64,000 bases of DNA, from the NCBI GenBank assembly GCA_035549175.1, contig DASZRL010000104.1:32461-96460 (forward strand), in the 5' to 3' direction. The notes beneath the pieces were generated by a model. The model saw only the letters and a program-made list of their open reading frames with translations. It did not search any database and was not told the DNA's origin. This DNA comes from DASTSN01 sp035549175. GTDB lineage: Bacteria > Bacteroidota > Bacteroidia > Chitinophagales > Chitinophagaceae. This document shows positions 24,681-32,977 of the stretch, one piece after another. How positions within the stretch are numbered: the first letter of the stretch is position 1; each line of letters opens with the position of its first letter. Position numbers and translations under genes: made by a program.

Positions 24681-26708
24681 ATGAAAAAATGCTTTCTGCT
24701 TGTTATGATGGCCGCCCTGCTCGGGCAGGGGCGCGCGCAGGACGGATGGACCCTGCGGGCCGACCACATTGATCCCGCCAACTATTACGGCATCACCGTA
24801 GCCAACGGGATGATCGGCATCGTGTCCTCCCCCGAGCCTTTCCGCGTCAAGGATGTCGTGCTGAACGGGGCCTATGACCTGTATGGCCGCGGGCGTGTGA
24901 GCAATTTCCTGCGCAGCTTCAATTTCCTGAACATGTACCTGGAGGTGGACGGGCGCCGCATCGGCCCGGCCGATGCCCGGGGCATGACCCAGCAGCTGGA
25001 CATGCACCACGGCGCCTTCACCGCGGATTTTGATTACCAGGACGCTGCGCACGTCAGTTACACCTATTACGCCCTGCGCCACCTGCCCTACTGCGGGATG
25101 ATGGATGTCAGCATCACGCCCAAAAAGGACATCGACATCACGGCGGCCTCGGTGATGGAAGCGCCGGATGCCCTGCGCGAAGTGCAGAATTACTATAACG
25201 AGATCGACCGGCCCCATGTCACCATCAGCCTGCTGACCTCGACGGCTAAAAGCCCCACGGGAAAACTCCTGTTTGCCTCCTCCACCACCTTCCTGTTCAA
25301 CGAACCGCATGGCAGCGAGCCCCGCATCATCCACGAGATGTGGGACAACAACATGCACCTGATGAAGTTCAAAAAGCACCTGAAGGCCGGGGAGACCTAC
25401 CGCTTCAGCCTTGCCGGCGCCTCGATTTCCAGCGCCCAGCATGACGACCCGCTCAATGAAGCGGAACGCTACGCGATTTTCTGCAAACTGGAAGGCCACG
25501 AGCGGCTCATCCGCCATCATAACGAAGCCTGGGATACGCTCTGGAAGAGCGACATCCGGATCGAGGGAGACCCCGAAGCGCAGCTGGCCGTCCGTTCCGC
25601 GCTTTACCACCTGTATTCCTTTGTGCGGGAAGGCACGGCCTATTCCCCCTCGCCCATGGGCCTGAGCGGCCTGGGGTATAACGGACATGTGTTCTGGGAT
25701 ACCGAAATCTGGATGTACCCCGCCATCCTGGTGCTTCACCCCGAAATGGCCCGCTCCATGGTCGAGTACCGGTACCAGCGGCTGAAGGAAGCCGAGCACA
25801 ATGCCTTTGCCCATGGTTACCGGGGCGCCATGTATCCCTGGGAATCCGCGGCCAGCGGCAACGAGGAAACCCCCGTCTGGGCCCTGAGCGGTCCCTTTGA
25901 ACACCATATCACCGCCGACGTGGCGATCGCGGCCTGGAACTATTACTGCGTGACCCAGGACCGTCAGTGGCTGAAGGAGAAAGGCTACCCCGTCATGAAG
26001 GCCTGCGCCGATTTCTGGGCCTCCCGCGTGGAGCGCAACGGCCCGGGGCATTATGACATCAACAACGTGGTGGCCGCGGACGAATGGGCCGAGAACGTGG
26101 ACAATAACGCCTTCACCAACGCCGCGGCCAAGGCCACCCTGCGGTATGCCACGATGGCCGCCAAACTGATCGGGGAGACGCCGGACCCCGACTGGATGAA
26201 TGTCTGCAACAATATCCCGATCCTGAAAATGGAAAACGGGGTGACGCGCGAGCACGCCGGCTACCAGGGAGAGGGGATCAAGCAGGCGGATGTCAACCTG
26301 CTGGCCTATCCGCTGAAGGAGATCACCGATCCGGACCAGATCCGCAAGGACCTCGCCTATTACGAGACCCGGGTGCCCGTGGAAGGAACCCCGGCGATGA
26401 CCCAGGCCATTTTCGCCCTGCTGTATTCCCGGCTGGGAGACGGGGAGAAGGCCTATCATTATTTTGTGGACGCCCACGTGCCCAACCAGAACCCGCCCTT
26501 CAATGTGCTGGCCGAGACCAAGGGCGGTACAAATCCTTATTTTTCAACGGGAGCAGGCGGCCTGCTGCAGGCGGTGCTCAACGGGTTCGGCGGCCTGGAC
26601 ATCACCCCGCAGGGAATCGTCCAGGTAAAGTCGGCCCTGCCCAGGCAATGGAAAAGCCTGACCATAACCGGCGTGGGGCCGCAAAAAAAGATTTTTTACA
26701 ATAAATAA
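24681..26708 (+). CDS. Secreted glycoside hydrolase family 65 enzyme
   Basis: A 675-residue protein with a signal peptide (MKKCFLLVMMAALLGQGRAQ). An N-terminal beta-sandwich is followed by an (alpha/alpha)6 barrel with GHVFWDTEIWMYP (substrate pocket) and AADEWAENVDNNAFTN, which places the catalytic acid at Glu468. GH65 members include trehalose and kojibiose phosphorylases, acid trehalase and the collagen glucosyl-galactosyl-hydroxylysine glucosidase. The DTEIWMYP form and secretion are most like the hydrolase branch, so release of alpha-linked glucose in the periplasm is likely. The exact substrate is open. Confidence 0.88.
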   Translation: MKKCFLLVMMAALLGQGRAQDGWTLRADHIDPANYYGITVANGMIGIVSSPEPFRVKDVVLNGAYDLYGRGRVSNFLRSFNFLNMYLEVDGRRIGPADARGMTQQLDMHHGAFTADFDYQDAAHVSYTYYALRHLPYCGMMDVSITPKKDIDITAASVMEAPDALREVQNYYNEIDRPHVTISLLTSTAKSPTGKLLFASSTTFLFNEPHGSEPRIIHEMWDNNMHLMKFKKHLKAGETYRFSLAGASISSAQHDDPLNEAERYAIFCKLEGHERLIRHHNEAWDTLWKSDIRIEGDPEAQLAVRSALYHLYSFVREGTAYSPSPMGLSGLGYNGHVFWDTEIWMYPAILVLHPEMARSMVEYRYQRLKEAEHNAFAHGYRGAMYPWESAASGNEETPVWALSGPFEHHITADVAIAAWNYYCVTQDRQWLKEKGYPVMKACADFWASRVERNGPGHYDINNVVAADEWAENVDNNAFTNAAAKATLRYATMAAKLIGETPDPDWMNVCNNIPILKMENGVTREHAGYQGEGIKQADVNLLAYPLKEITDPDQIRKDLAYYETRVPVEGTPAMTQAIFALLYSRLGDGEKAYHYFVDAHVPNQNPPFNVLAETKGGTNPYFSTGAGGLLQAVLNGFGGLDITPQGIVQVKSALPRQWKSLTITGVGPQKKIFYNK

Positions 26709-26724
26709 CTTATCTTTAAGCGCT

Positions 26725-27279
26725 TTGAGAAAGGCTGGCTCCATACTGTTCCTGCTGATCCTGGTATTCAATTTCTGGGGATACCGGGTGGTGCTTTCCT
26801 TCCTGGAACAGGAGGCCACCACCCGCCTGGTGCATCGCCTGGACGCCGGGGATTACTCCCGGGACCAGCTGGTGGAGGTGAAGATCCCGCTGAGTCTGCC
26901 CTACTATACCGACTGGGGCAACTACGAATCCTACAGCGGCTCGGTGACCTGGAACGGGGAGAATTATCAGTATGTCAAGCGCAAGCTGTCGCAGGATACT
27001 CTCTACCTGCTCTGCATTCCCCATACGGAGAAGAACACGATCCAGTCAGCCAAAATGGACTATTTCCGGATCGTCAACGACCTGCAGCACGACGGGGGAA
27101 CCCAGAAGCCCGGGCAGCAACCCATCTCCATCAAGTTAATGCTCAGTGAATTTATCGGTACCGAACCGGCATTCACCCTGGAGCACCGCACCGGCGAACT
27201 AGCCGCTTATAATCTCTATTACCGGGATCTTTCCAGCCAGTTTGATCCCTGCACGCCTGCTCAGCCGCCGGAATGCTGA
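26725..27279 (+). CDS. Membrane-anchored protein of unknown function
   Basis: A 184-residue protein with one N-terminal hydrophobic helix (SILFLLILVFNFWGYRVVLS), then a periplasmic part with VKIPLSLPYYTDWGNYESY and YVKRKLSQDTLYLLCIPHTE. I recall similar proteins in Chitinophagaceae, without a function. The only start giving the full helix is TTG at 26725, 16 nt after the GH65 stop. It stands directly before the haloperoxidase cluster in the same direction, with 59 nt to the next ATG, so it may belong to that operon. Confidence 0.7.
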   Translation: MRKAGSILFLLILVFNFWGYRVVLSFLEQEATTRLVHRLDAGDYSRDQLVEVKIPLSLPYYTDWGNYESYSGSVTWNGENYQYVKRKLSQDTLYLLCIPHTEKNTIQSAKMDYFRIVNDLQHDGGTQKPGQQPISIKLMLSEFIGTEPAFTLEHRTGELAAYNLYYRDLSSQFDPCTPAQPPEC

Positions 27280-27338
27280 TCGCACCTCTGACACGATCCG
27301 ACCGGTATAAAACGAGTATTCATCCCAACAGAAAAATT

Positions 27339-28670
27339 ATGCGATTAGCAGGCATTGCTATTGCCGCCCTGCTGTTCATGCAGGCCTGCAATACCAATAA
27401 GAAAAGTGATTATGCAGCCATTACCCATGACCCGATACTGTTCTGCAATACGGTGCATGAGCTGAACAGCGTGGTGATGGGCAATAATTTCAGCCCGATT
27501 GTGGCTTCCCGCAACTACCTGTATGCCGCTGTGGCGGCCTACGAGGTGATCGCGGCAGGATACCCCAACCAGTATTATTCCCTGGCCGGCCAGCTTCACG
27601 GCCTGGATGCGGTGCCCAAACCGGCACCCGGCAAGCCCATCGATTTCGAGTTTGCCGCGCTGCTGGCCTACGTGAACCTGGGTGAGGCAGTCACCTTCCC
27701 GGCAGGAAGCATGCAGGAATATACCGACAGCCTGAAGAAGCTGGTCCGGGACCACGGCATGCCCGGCGACATGTTCCGGAACAGTGTGGACTATGCGGAT
27801 TCCGTATCGGCAACCATTCTGGCCTGGAGCAAGAAGGATATGTATGCGGAGACCCGCAGTTATCCGAAGTACACGGTCATCGACACACCGGGCCGCTGGG
27901 TACCCACCCCGCCCGCCTATGCCGATGCGATGGAGCCGCACTGGAACCTGATCCGCACCCTGGTGCTGGACAGCGCCAACCAGTTCGTTCCGCCGCCCCC
28001 GCCGCCCTTCAACGTCACGGACAAAAACAGCAAGTACTACCACGAAGTCATGCTGATCAAGAACGCCGGGGATTCCCTGACGGACGAACAGAAGCATATC
28101 GCTAATTTCTGGGATGACAACCCGTTTAAACTCAATGTGTCCGGACACGTCATGTTCGGGACCAAGAAGTTTTCTCCCACCGGTCACTGGATGAGCATCG
28201 TAGGCATCGCCGCCCAGAAGGCCAAGGCCGATTTTCCCACGACGGTCTACGCCTTCGCCCTGACGACCATTGCCCAGTTCGATGCATTTATCCAGTGCTG
28301 GGATGAGAAATACCGGCACAACACCGTCCGCCCGGAAACCGTGATCAACAAATACTTTGACCCCAACTGGCATCCCCTGCTGCAGACACCCCCCTTCCCG
28401 GAGTATACCTGCGGGCATTCCACGGTTTCAGCGGCTGATGCGGAGGCACTCACCCATGTGTTCGGGGACAATTTTGCCTACACGGATACCACGGAACTGG
28501 AGTTCGGCATCAAGAGCCGGTCCTACCCTTCGTTTCGCGCTGCCGCGATCGAGAACAACTGGGCCCGGTTCTACGGAGGAATCCATTACCACAACTCCTG
28601 TATCATCAGCACCGAATACGGGAAAAAGGTCGGCCAGCTCGTCGTGAGCCGGCTGAAGATGAAGAAATGA
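27339..28670 (+). CDS. Vanadium-dependent haloperoxidase/PAP2-like lipoprotein A
   Basis: A 443-residue protein with a lipobox (FMQACNTN, Cys17). The C-terminal half holds the vanadate/phosphate site with standard spacing: Lys324 and Arg331 (KYRHNTVRPET, 7 apart), Cys358-Gly359-His360 (EYTCGHSTVS), Arg410 and the metal-binding His416 (RFYGGIH, 6 apart). Characterised enzymes have Ser-Gly-His where this protein has Cys-Gly-His. Family members either oxidise halides with hydrogen peroxide or hydrolyse phosphate esters; sequence alone does not decide. It is lipid-anchored to an outer or inner membrane and co-directional with six neighbours. Confidence 0.85.
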   Translation: MRLAGIAIAALLFMQACNTNKKSDYAAITHDPILFCNTVHELNSVVMGNNFSPIVASRNYLYAAVAAYEVIAAGYPNQYYSLAGQLHGLDAVPKPAPGKPIDFEFAALLAYVNLGEAVTFPAGSMQEYTDSLKKLVRDHGMPGDMFRNSVDYADSVSATILAWSKKDMYAETRSYPKYTVIDTPGRWVPTPPAYADAMEPHWNLIRTLVLDSANQFVPPPPPPFNVTDKNSKYYHEVMLIKNAGDSLTDEQKHIANFWDDNPFKLNVSGHVMFGTKKFSPTGHWMSIVGIAAQKAKADFPTTVYAFALTTIAQFDAFIQCWDEKYRHNTVRPETVINKYFDPNWHPLLQTPPFPEYTCGHSTVSAADAEALTHVFGDNFAYTDTTELEFGIKSRSYPSFRAAAIENNWARFYGGIHYHNSCIISTEYGKKVGQLVVSRLKMKK

Positions 28671-28700
28671 TCGTATTCTAAAACCGACTAACTAATTATC

Positions 28701-29771
28701 ATGCGAATCGTTACCGCCATACTGGTCATGGTCATGGCCACCGTATGCACCCAATATACCCAGGCGCAGGGCTGTGTCGCCATTAAAGGCACCGCCGGCG
28801 TGTGCAGCCGTCCTTCCGATTATAAAGGATGGGAGCTGAACATCAATAACCGCTACTTCCGCTCCTACAAGCACTTTGTAGGTACCGCGGAACAGAAACA
28901 GCGCATTGCGCAGCACACCAACGTGATCAACCACTCCTACGAGATGGATCTCACCGCGACCAAAACCCTCAACGCCCGCTGGTCGATCGGCATAACCCTG
29001 CCGATCATGGATTTTTCCCGGTCTTCGCTCTATGAGCATGACGGGCTGAGCCGGCATACGACCCATTCCTTCGGGATCGGGGATGCGCGGGTGGCTGCCT
29101 ACCGCTGGATGTTTGATCCGAAAACCTCCCATAAAGGCAACGTGCAGCTGGGCCTTGGCATCAAGCTGCCGACCGGCAACTCGAACTACCAGGACTATTT
29201 CTACCGAGGACCTGACAGCCTGGTGCTGGGGCCGGTGGACCAGTCCATCCAGCCGGGCGACGGGGGTACCGGCATCACCTTCGAGCTGAACAGCTATTAT
29301 AATTTCAACCACCAGCTGGGCGTGTACGGCGGCTTTTTCTACCTGGTCAACCCGCGGGAGGTAAACGGTACCTCCACGGCAAGGGGCGGCCCCGTTTCCG
29401 CCATATCCAGGAAGTACAACTTTGATGTGATGAGTGTACCGGACCTGTATATGGGCCGGGCCGGCGTCGCGTATATGGTAAGCGACTGGACCTTCTCGGG
29501 CGGGATGCGCATCGAAGGCCTTCCGTCCCGGGATCTGGTCGGAGGCAGCAAGGGCTTCCGCAGGCCGGGGTATATAATTTCCGCAGAACCTTCCATTACA
29601 TACGTCGCAAAGCATATCAGCTATAACCTCGGGGTCCCCATCGCGGTGGTGCGCAACCGCACGCAGAGCGACTCCGACCGGCGCCGCAGTGCCGATACGG
29701 GCACACACGTGCAGGGCGACGCAGCTTTTGCGGATTACCTCATCAGTGCGGGAATAACCGTTCGTCTGTAA
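28701..29771 (+). CDS. Outer-membrane beta-barrel, MetA-pathway-like transporter family
   Basis: A 356-residue protein with a signal peptide (ILVMVMATVCTQYTQAQ). Regular amphipathic strands follow, such as WSIGITLPIMDFSRSSL, GNVQLGLGIKLPTGNSNY and a terminal strand LISAGITVRL. The LPTGNSNYQD pattern is typical of the 'MetA-pathway of phenol degradation' barrel family, whose members are porin-like. It begins 30 nt after haloperoxidase A and probably supplies or receives small molecules for it. Confidence 0.78.
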   Translation: MRIVTAILVMVMATVCTQYTQAQGCVAIKGTAGVCSRPSDYKGWELNINNRYFRSYKHFVGTAEQKQRIAQHTNVINHSYEMDLTATKTLNARWSIGITLPIMDFSRSSLYEHDGLSRHTTHSFGIGDARVAAYRWMFDPKTSHKGNVQLGLGIKLPTGNSNYQDYFYRGPDSLVLGPVDQSIQPGDGGTGITFELNSYYNFNHQLGVYGGFFYLVNPREVNGTSTARGGPVSAISRKYNFDVMSVPDLYMGRAGVAYMVSDWTFSGGMRIEGLPSRDLVGGSKGFRRPGYIISAEPSITYVAKHISYNLGVPIAVVRNRTQSDSDRRRSADTGTHVQGDAAFADYLISAGITVRL

Positions 29772-29904
29772 CGATTCTCAGGCCAGGTACGGCCAGGACC
29801 TGTATGCCGGCAGCCCCGGCCGATACGCCCTATCCGGGGTCGTAGCGGCTACCAGGGTGGTGCGGGCGTATGTTCCGGGCGCGCCCCTACAAACTCCTAC
29901 TACA

Positions 29905-30861
29905 ATGGCAAAACAACTGCAGGCATTCGCGGTATGGCGGTTGCTTGTCCTGGCGATCCTGCTGGGGAGCACCGCGCAGGCACAGACCGATATCGATGCC
30001 ATCATGATGGAAAAGCACGCCTTCTGCGTGGGTCCCAGCTACAGCTACAGTTCCTTCAAAAATTACTGGGAAGGAACACGTAAGCGCAATAACCTGAACA
30101 TGGGCCGGGTCAGCACCCGGATGTTCGGGCTAATGGGGGATTACGGCATCACCAAAAAACTCAACGCCCTGTTCGGGCTTCCCTACGTCCGGACCCGGGC
30201 CTCGGCGGGCACCCTGCATGGCCTGGAGGGTGTCCAGGACCTCAGCCTGTTCCTGAAATGGAACCCGGTACGTCGCAAGTGGGGAGAGGGTGTATTTTCC
30301 GCCTTCGCCATCGGCGGGTTTAGCCTCCCCCTCTCGAATTACGTCGTGGATTACCTGCCCCTGTCCATCGGGCTGCATACCCGCAACCTCCTGGGCCGGG
30401 TCATGGCCGATTACCAGCGGGGCAACTGGTTCGTCACCGGTTCGGCCACCTATGTCTACCGCAGCAATACCCGGCTGGACCGCAATTCCTATTACACCAC
30501 GGAGATGATTGACAACACCGAGGTGGAAATGCCCGATGCCATGTCCTTTAACCTGCGGGCCGGCCTGCGTGGCTACCACCTGATCGCTGAAGGCTTCCTG
30601 AACAACTGGACCACGCTGGGCGGGTTTGACATCACGCGCAACAACATGCCTTTTCCCAGTAACCGGATGAACGCCACCTCCCTCGGCGTGAATGTCAAGT
30701 ACACGCCCACCTGGGCGCCGCGCCTGTCCCTGGTGGGAACAGGCAGCTGCGTGGTCACCGGCCGCAACATGGGTCAGGCGACCACCGTGGACGGGGCCAT
30801 TTTCTATGTATTTGACCTGTCGTCCCACAAGAAATCATCTTCCAACAACCCCAAAATGTAA
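29905..30861 (+). CDS. Second outer-membrane beta-barrel of the haloperoxidase cluster
   Basis: A 318-residue protein with a signal peptide (LLVLAILLGSTAQAQ). Barrel-like strands include GLMGDYGITKKLNALFGLPY and a C-terminal VDGAIFYVFDLS. The overall order of motifs echoes the preceding barrel, so they may be distant paralogues. The ATG at 29905 is used because it begins the signal peptide. It ends 5 nt before haloperoxidase B, so those two are translationally close. Confidence 0.75.
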   Translation: MAKQLQAFAVWRLLVLAILLGSTAQAQTDIDAIMMEKHAFCVGPSYSYSSFKNYWEGTRKRNNLNMGRVSTRMFGLMGDYGITKKLNALFGLPYVRTRASAGTLHGLEGVQDLSLFLKWNPVRRKWGEGVFSAFAIGGFSLPLSNYVVDYLPLSIGLHTRNLLGRVMADYQRGNWFVTGSATYVYRSNTRLDRNSYYTTEMIDNTEVEMPDAMSFNLRAGLRGYHLIAEGFLNNWTTLGGFDITRNNMPFPSNRMNATSLGVNVKYTPTWAPRLSLVGTGSCVVTGRNMGQATTVDGAIFYVFDLSSHKKSSSNNPKM

Positions 30862-30866
30862 CCGAC

Positions 30867-32417
30867 ATGAAAAAGATAATTCGCATAACCGGCTTATGGC
30901 TGCTCCTGGCCACCCTGCTGGTCGCGGCCTGTTCCAAGGTCGTACGCGGGCGGACGCAGGACATCGCGCCCCTCAGCCCGGGTAGTACCGACATCGAGGC
31001 GGGCAACTGGAAACCGGTCCTGCTTACGGGCCCGGAACAATTCCCGGTGGCGGCGCCGGTGGCCACCAATTCACCGGACTATATCGCCCAGCTAAGCGAG
31101 ATCAAGTCCTGGCAAACCCATATCAGCCAGGCTGACCAGGATAATATCCGGTACTGGAGCGCGGGAGCCGTGCTGCGCTGGAACGAGATCCTGCGCATGC
31201 TGGTCGCCAAACACAACCTCGCTCCCTACCAGAACCCGGACGGGACCTATCCGGTGCCCAGTGCCGGCAACCCGCTGGCCTATCCGCAGTTTCCCTTTGC
31301 CAACCCGCCGTATGCGGCCCGCGCCTATGCCTATGCCAGCGCGGCCCAGTATGACGCCCTGGTGGCGGCCTGGCATTACAAGAAACTGTACGGCCGGCCG
31401 GCCCCCTATCAGGTAGACAGCAGCGTGCAGGCCCTGGTTCCCCGGACCGATCTGCCTTCCTATCCTTCCGAGGATGCCGTAGTGGAAGGAGCCGCCGTGG
31501 AGATCCTGAAGCTTATGTTCCCCGGCGACCAGGATTATATCCAGCAGCAGGCCAGCCTGCAGCGCCAGGCCCGGATCCAGTCCGGTGCCAACGTGCGCAG
31601 CGATATCGAGGCCGGCGAGGCCCTCGGCCGCCAGGTGGCCCAGCTCTTCGTGGCGCGGGCGCGCACGGATCGGGCCGGAGCGGCCGGCGGCAATCCCGCC
31701 GAGTGGAGCCAGCTGGAGCAGGATGCCACGGCCCGCGGGGAAATCCCCTGGTACAGCCTGGAAACGCCCAGGCGGCCGCCCATGCTGCCCCTGTTCGGCC
31801 GGGTCAAGCCCTTCCTGTTTGATTCCGCCACGGTCATTGCCCTGCGCCCGCCGCCACCCAACGCCACCTCCAGCGACGCCATGAAAAAGGAGGTGGCCGA
31901 GGAACTGGGCTTCTCCAAAGATGACTCCCGGGATCATTACCGCATCGTGCATGTCTGGGCCGACGGGGTAGGCACCTCGACGCCTCCCGGCCACTGGGAT
32001 GCCATCGCCGCCGAGGATTTTATCAAGATGAACCTCAGCGAAGTGCGCTGGGCCCGCAATATGGCGCTGCTGAACATGGCGCTGATGGATGCCGCCATCG
32101 TCTGCTGGGACATCAAATATTATTATTTCAATCCGCGTCCCACCCAGATGAATCCCGGCATCAAGACCCTGACGGGCATTCCCAACTTTCCATCCTATGT
32201 CTCGGGGCACTCCACGTTCAGCGGGGCGGCGTCGACCATCCTGGCCCACCTGAACCCGGACCGGGCGGCCGATTACCAGGCCATGGCCCAGGAAGCCTCG
32301 ATGTCGCGGATGTTTGCGGGGATACACTACCGCAGTGACTGCCAGATGGGCCTGGTCGTAGGCGCCAACGTCGGTAATTACGCAGTCCTGCGGGCTACGT
32401 CGGACGGCGCGGAATAA
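30867..32417 (+). CDS. Vanadium-dependent haloperoxidase/PAP2-like lipoprotein B
   Basis: A 516-residue lipoprotein (Cys22 in LVAACSKV). The active-site quintet is complete and canonical: Lys417 and Arg424 (KYYYFNPRPTQ), Ser446-Gly447-His448 (YVSGHSTFSG), Arg481 and His487 (RMFAGIHYRSD). The long N-terminal helical part is typical of bacterial haloperoxidases. It is only distantly similar to lipoprotein A, so the two are divergent paralogues in one operon. Reaction expected: peroxide-dependent halide oxidation, or phosphatase activity. Confidence 0.88.
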   Translation: MKKIIRITGLWLLLATLLVAACSKVVRGRTQDIAPLSPGSTDIEAGNWKPVLLTGPEQFPVAAPVATNSPDYIAQLSEIKSWQTHISQADQDNIRYWSAGAVLRWNEILRMLVAKHNLAPYQNPDGTYPVPSAGNPLAYPQFPFANPPYAARAYAYASAAQYDALVAAWHYKKLYGRPAPYQVDSSVQALVPRTDLPSYPSEDAVVEGAAVEILKLMFPGDQDYIQQQASLQRQARIQSGANVRSDIEAGEALGRQVAQLFVARARTDRAGAAGGNPAEWSQLEQDATARGEIPWYSLETPRRPPMLPLFGRVKPFLFDSATVIALRPPPPNATSSDAMKKEVAEELGFSKDDSRDHYRIVHVWADGVGTSTPPGHWDAIAAEDFIKMNLSEVRWARNMALLNMALMDAAIVCWDIKYYYFNPRPTQMNPGIKTLTGIPNFPSYVSGHSTFSGAASTILAHLNPDRAADYQAMAQEASMSRMFAGIHYRSDCQMGLVVGANVGNYAVLRATSDGAE

Positions 32418-32472
32418 ACGGAATATCACCAGCCAGCCAAACCAACCAGTTTACCAACAAAAACACGTCAAC

Positions 32473-32931
32473 ATGGAAAAAGTACTTGTACTGCGCTCGC
32501 CGGCCCGGTCACAGGCCTGGCCCGCCTCCCGGGTTATCTGCTGGGTGAACCGCCTGGCACTGGCTATCGTATTCGGATGGTTCGGCCTGCTCAAAGTGCT
32601 GCACCTTTCGCCGGCTGAGCAGCTGGTTACGCACCTGCACCAGGTTACCATCGCACGCTTTATGGACATCGGCCATTTCATGATCCTGCTGGGCGGGGTG
32701 GAATGCGCCATCGGCCTGCTCTGGCTGGTACCGCGGCTGACGCGGTATGCCTTCGGCCTGTTTTTGCTGCAGATGGGTACGACCTTCCTGCCGCTGTTCC
32801 TGCTCAGGTCGGAAACCTGGCAGAACGCCTTCGCCCTGACCCTTACAGGCCAGTACATCATGAAAAACCTGGTCCTGGTAGCCAGCGCCCTGAGCGTAGT
32901 CTACCTGCAGGGGCAGTCCGAAACAAGGTAA
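32473..32931 (+). CDS. DoxX/DUF417-like four-helix membrane protein
   Basis: A 152-residue inner-membrane protein with four hydrophobic helices. Its first helix holds AIVFGWFGLLKVLHLSP and the second FMILLGGVECAIGLLWL, which is the layout of DoxX- and YkgB/DUF417-type proteins. Such proteins are often linked to redox or electron-transfer systems. It lies between haloperoxidase B and the TonB receptor, with gaps of 55 and 46 nt. Confidence 0.7.
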   Translation: MEKVLVLRSPARSQAWPASRVICWVNRLALAIVFGWFGLLKVLHLSPAEQLVTHLHQVTIARFMDIGHFMILLGGVECAIGLLWLVPRLTRYAFGLFLLQMGTTFLPLFLLRSETWQNAFALTLTGQYIMKNLVLVASALSVVYLQGQSETR

Positions 32932-32977
32932 CTCATGCGGCAGGAACATATTTTACGTCACGTTAAAAAACAACAGG

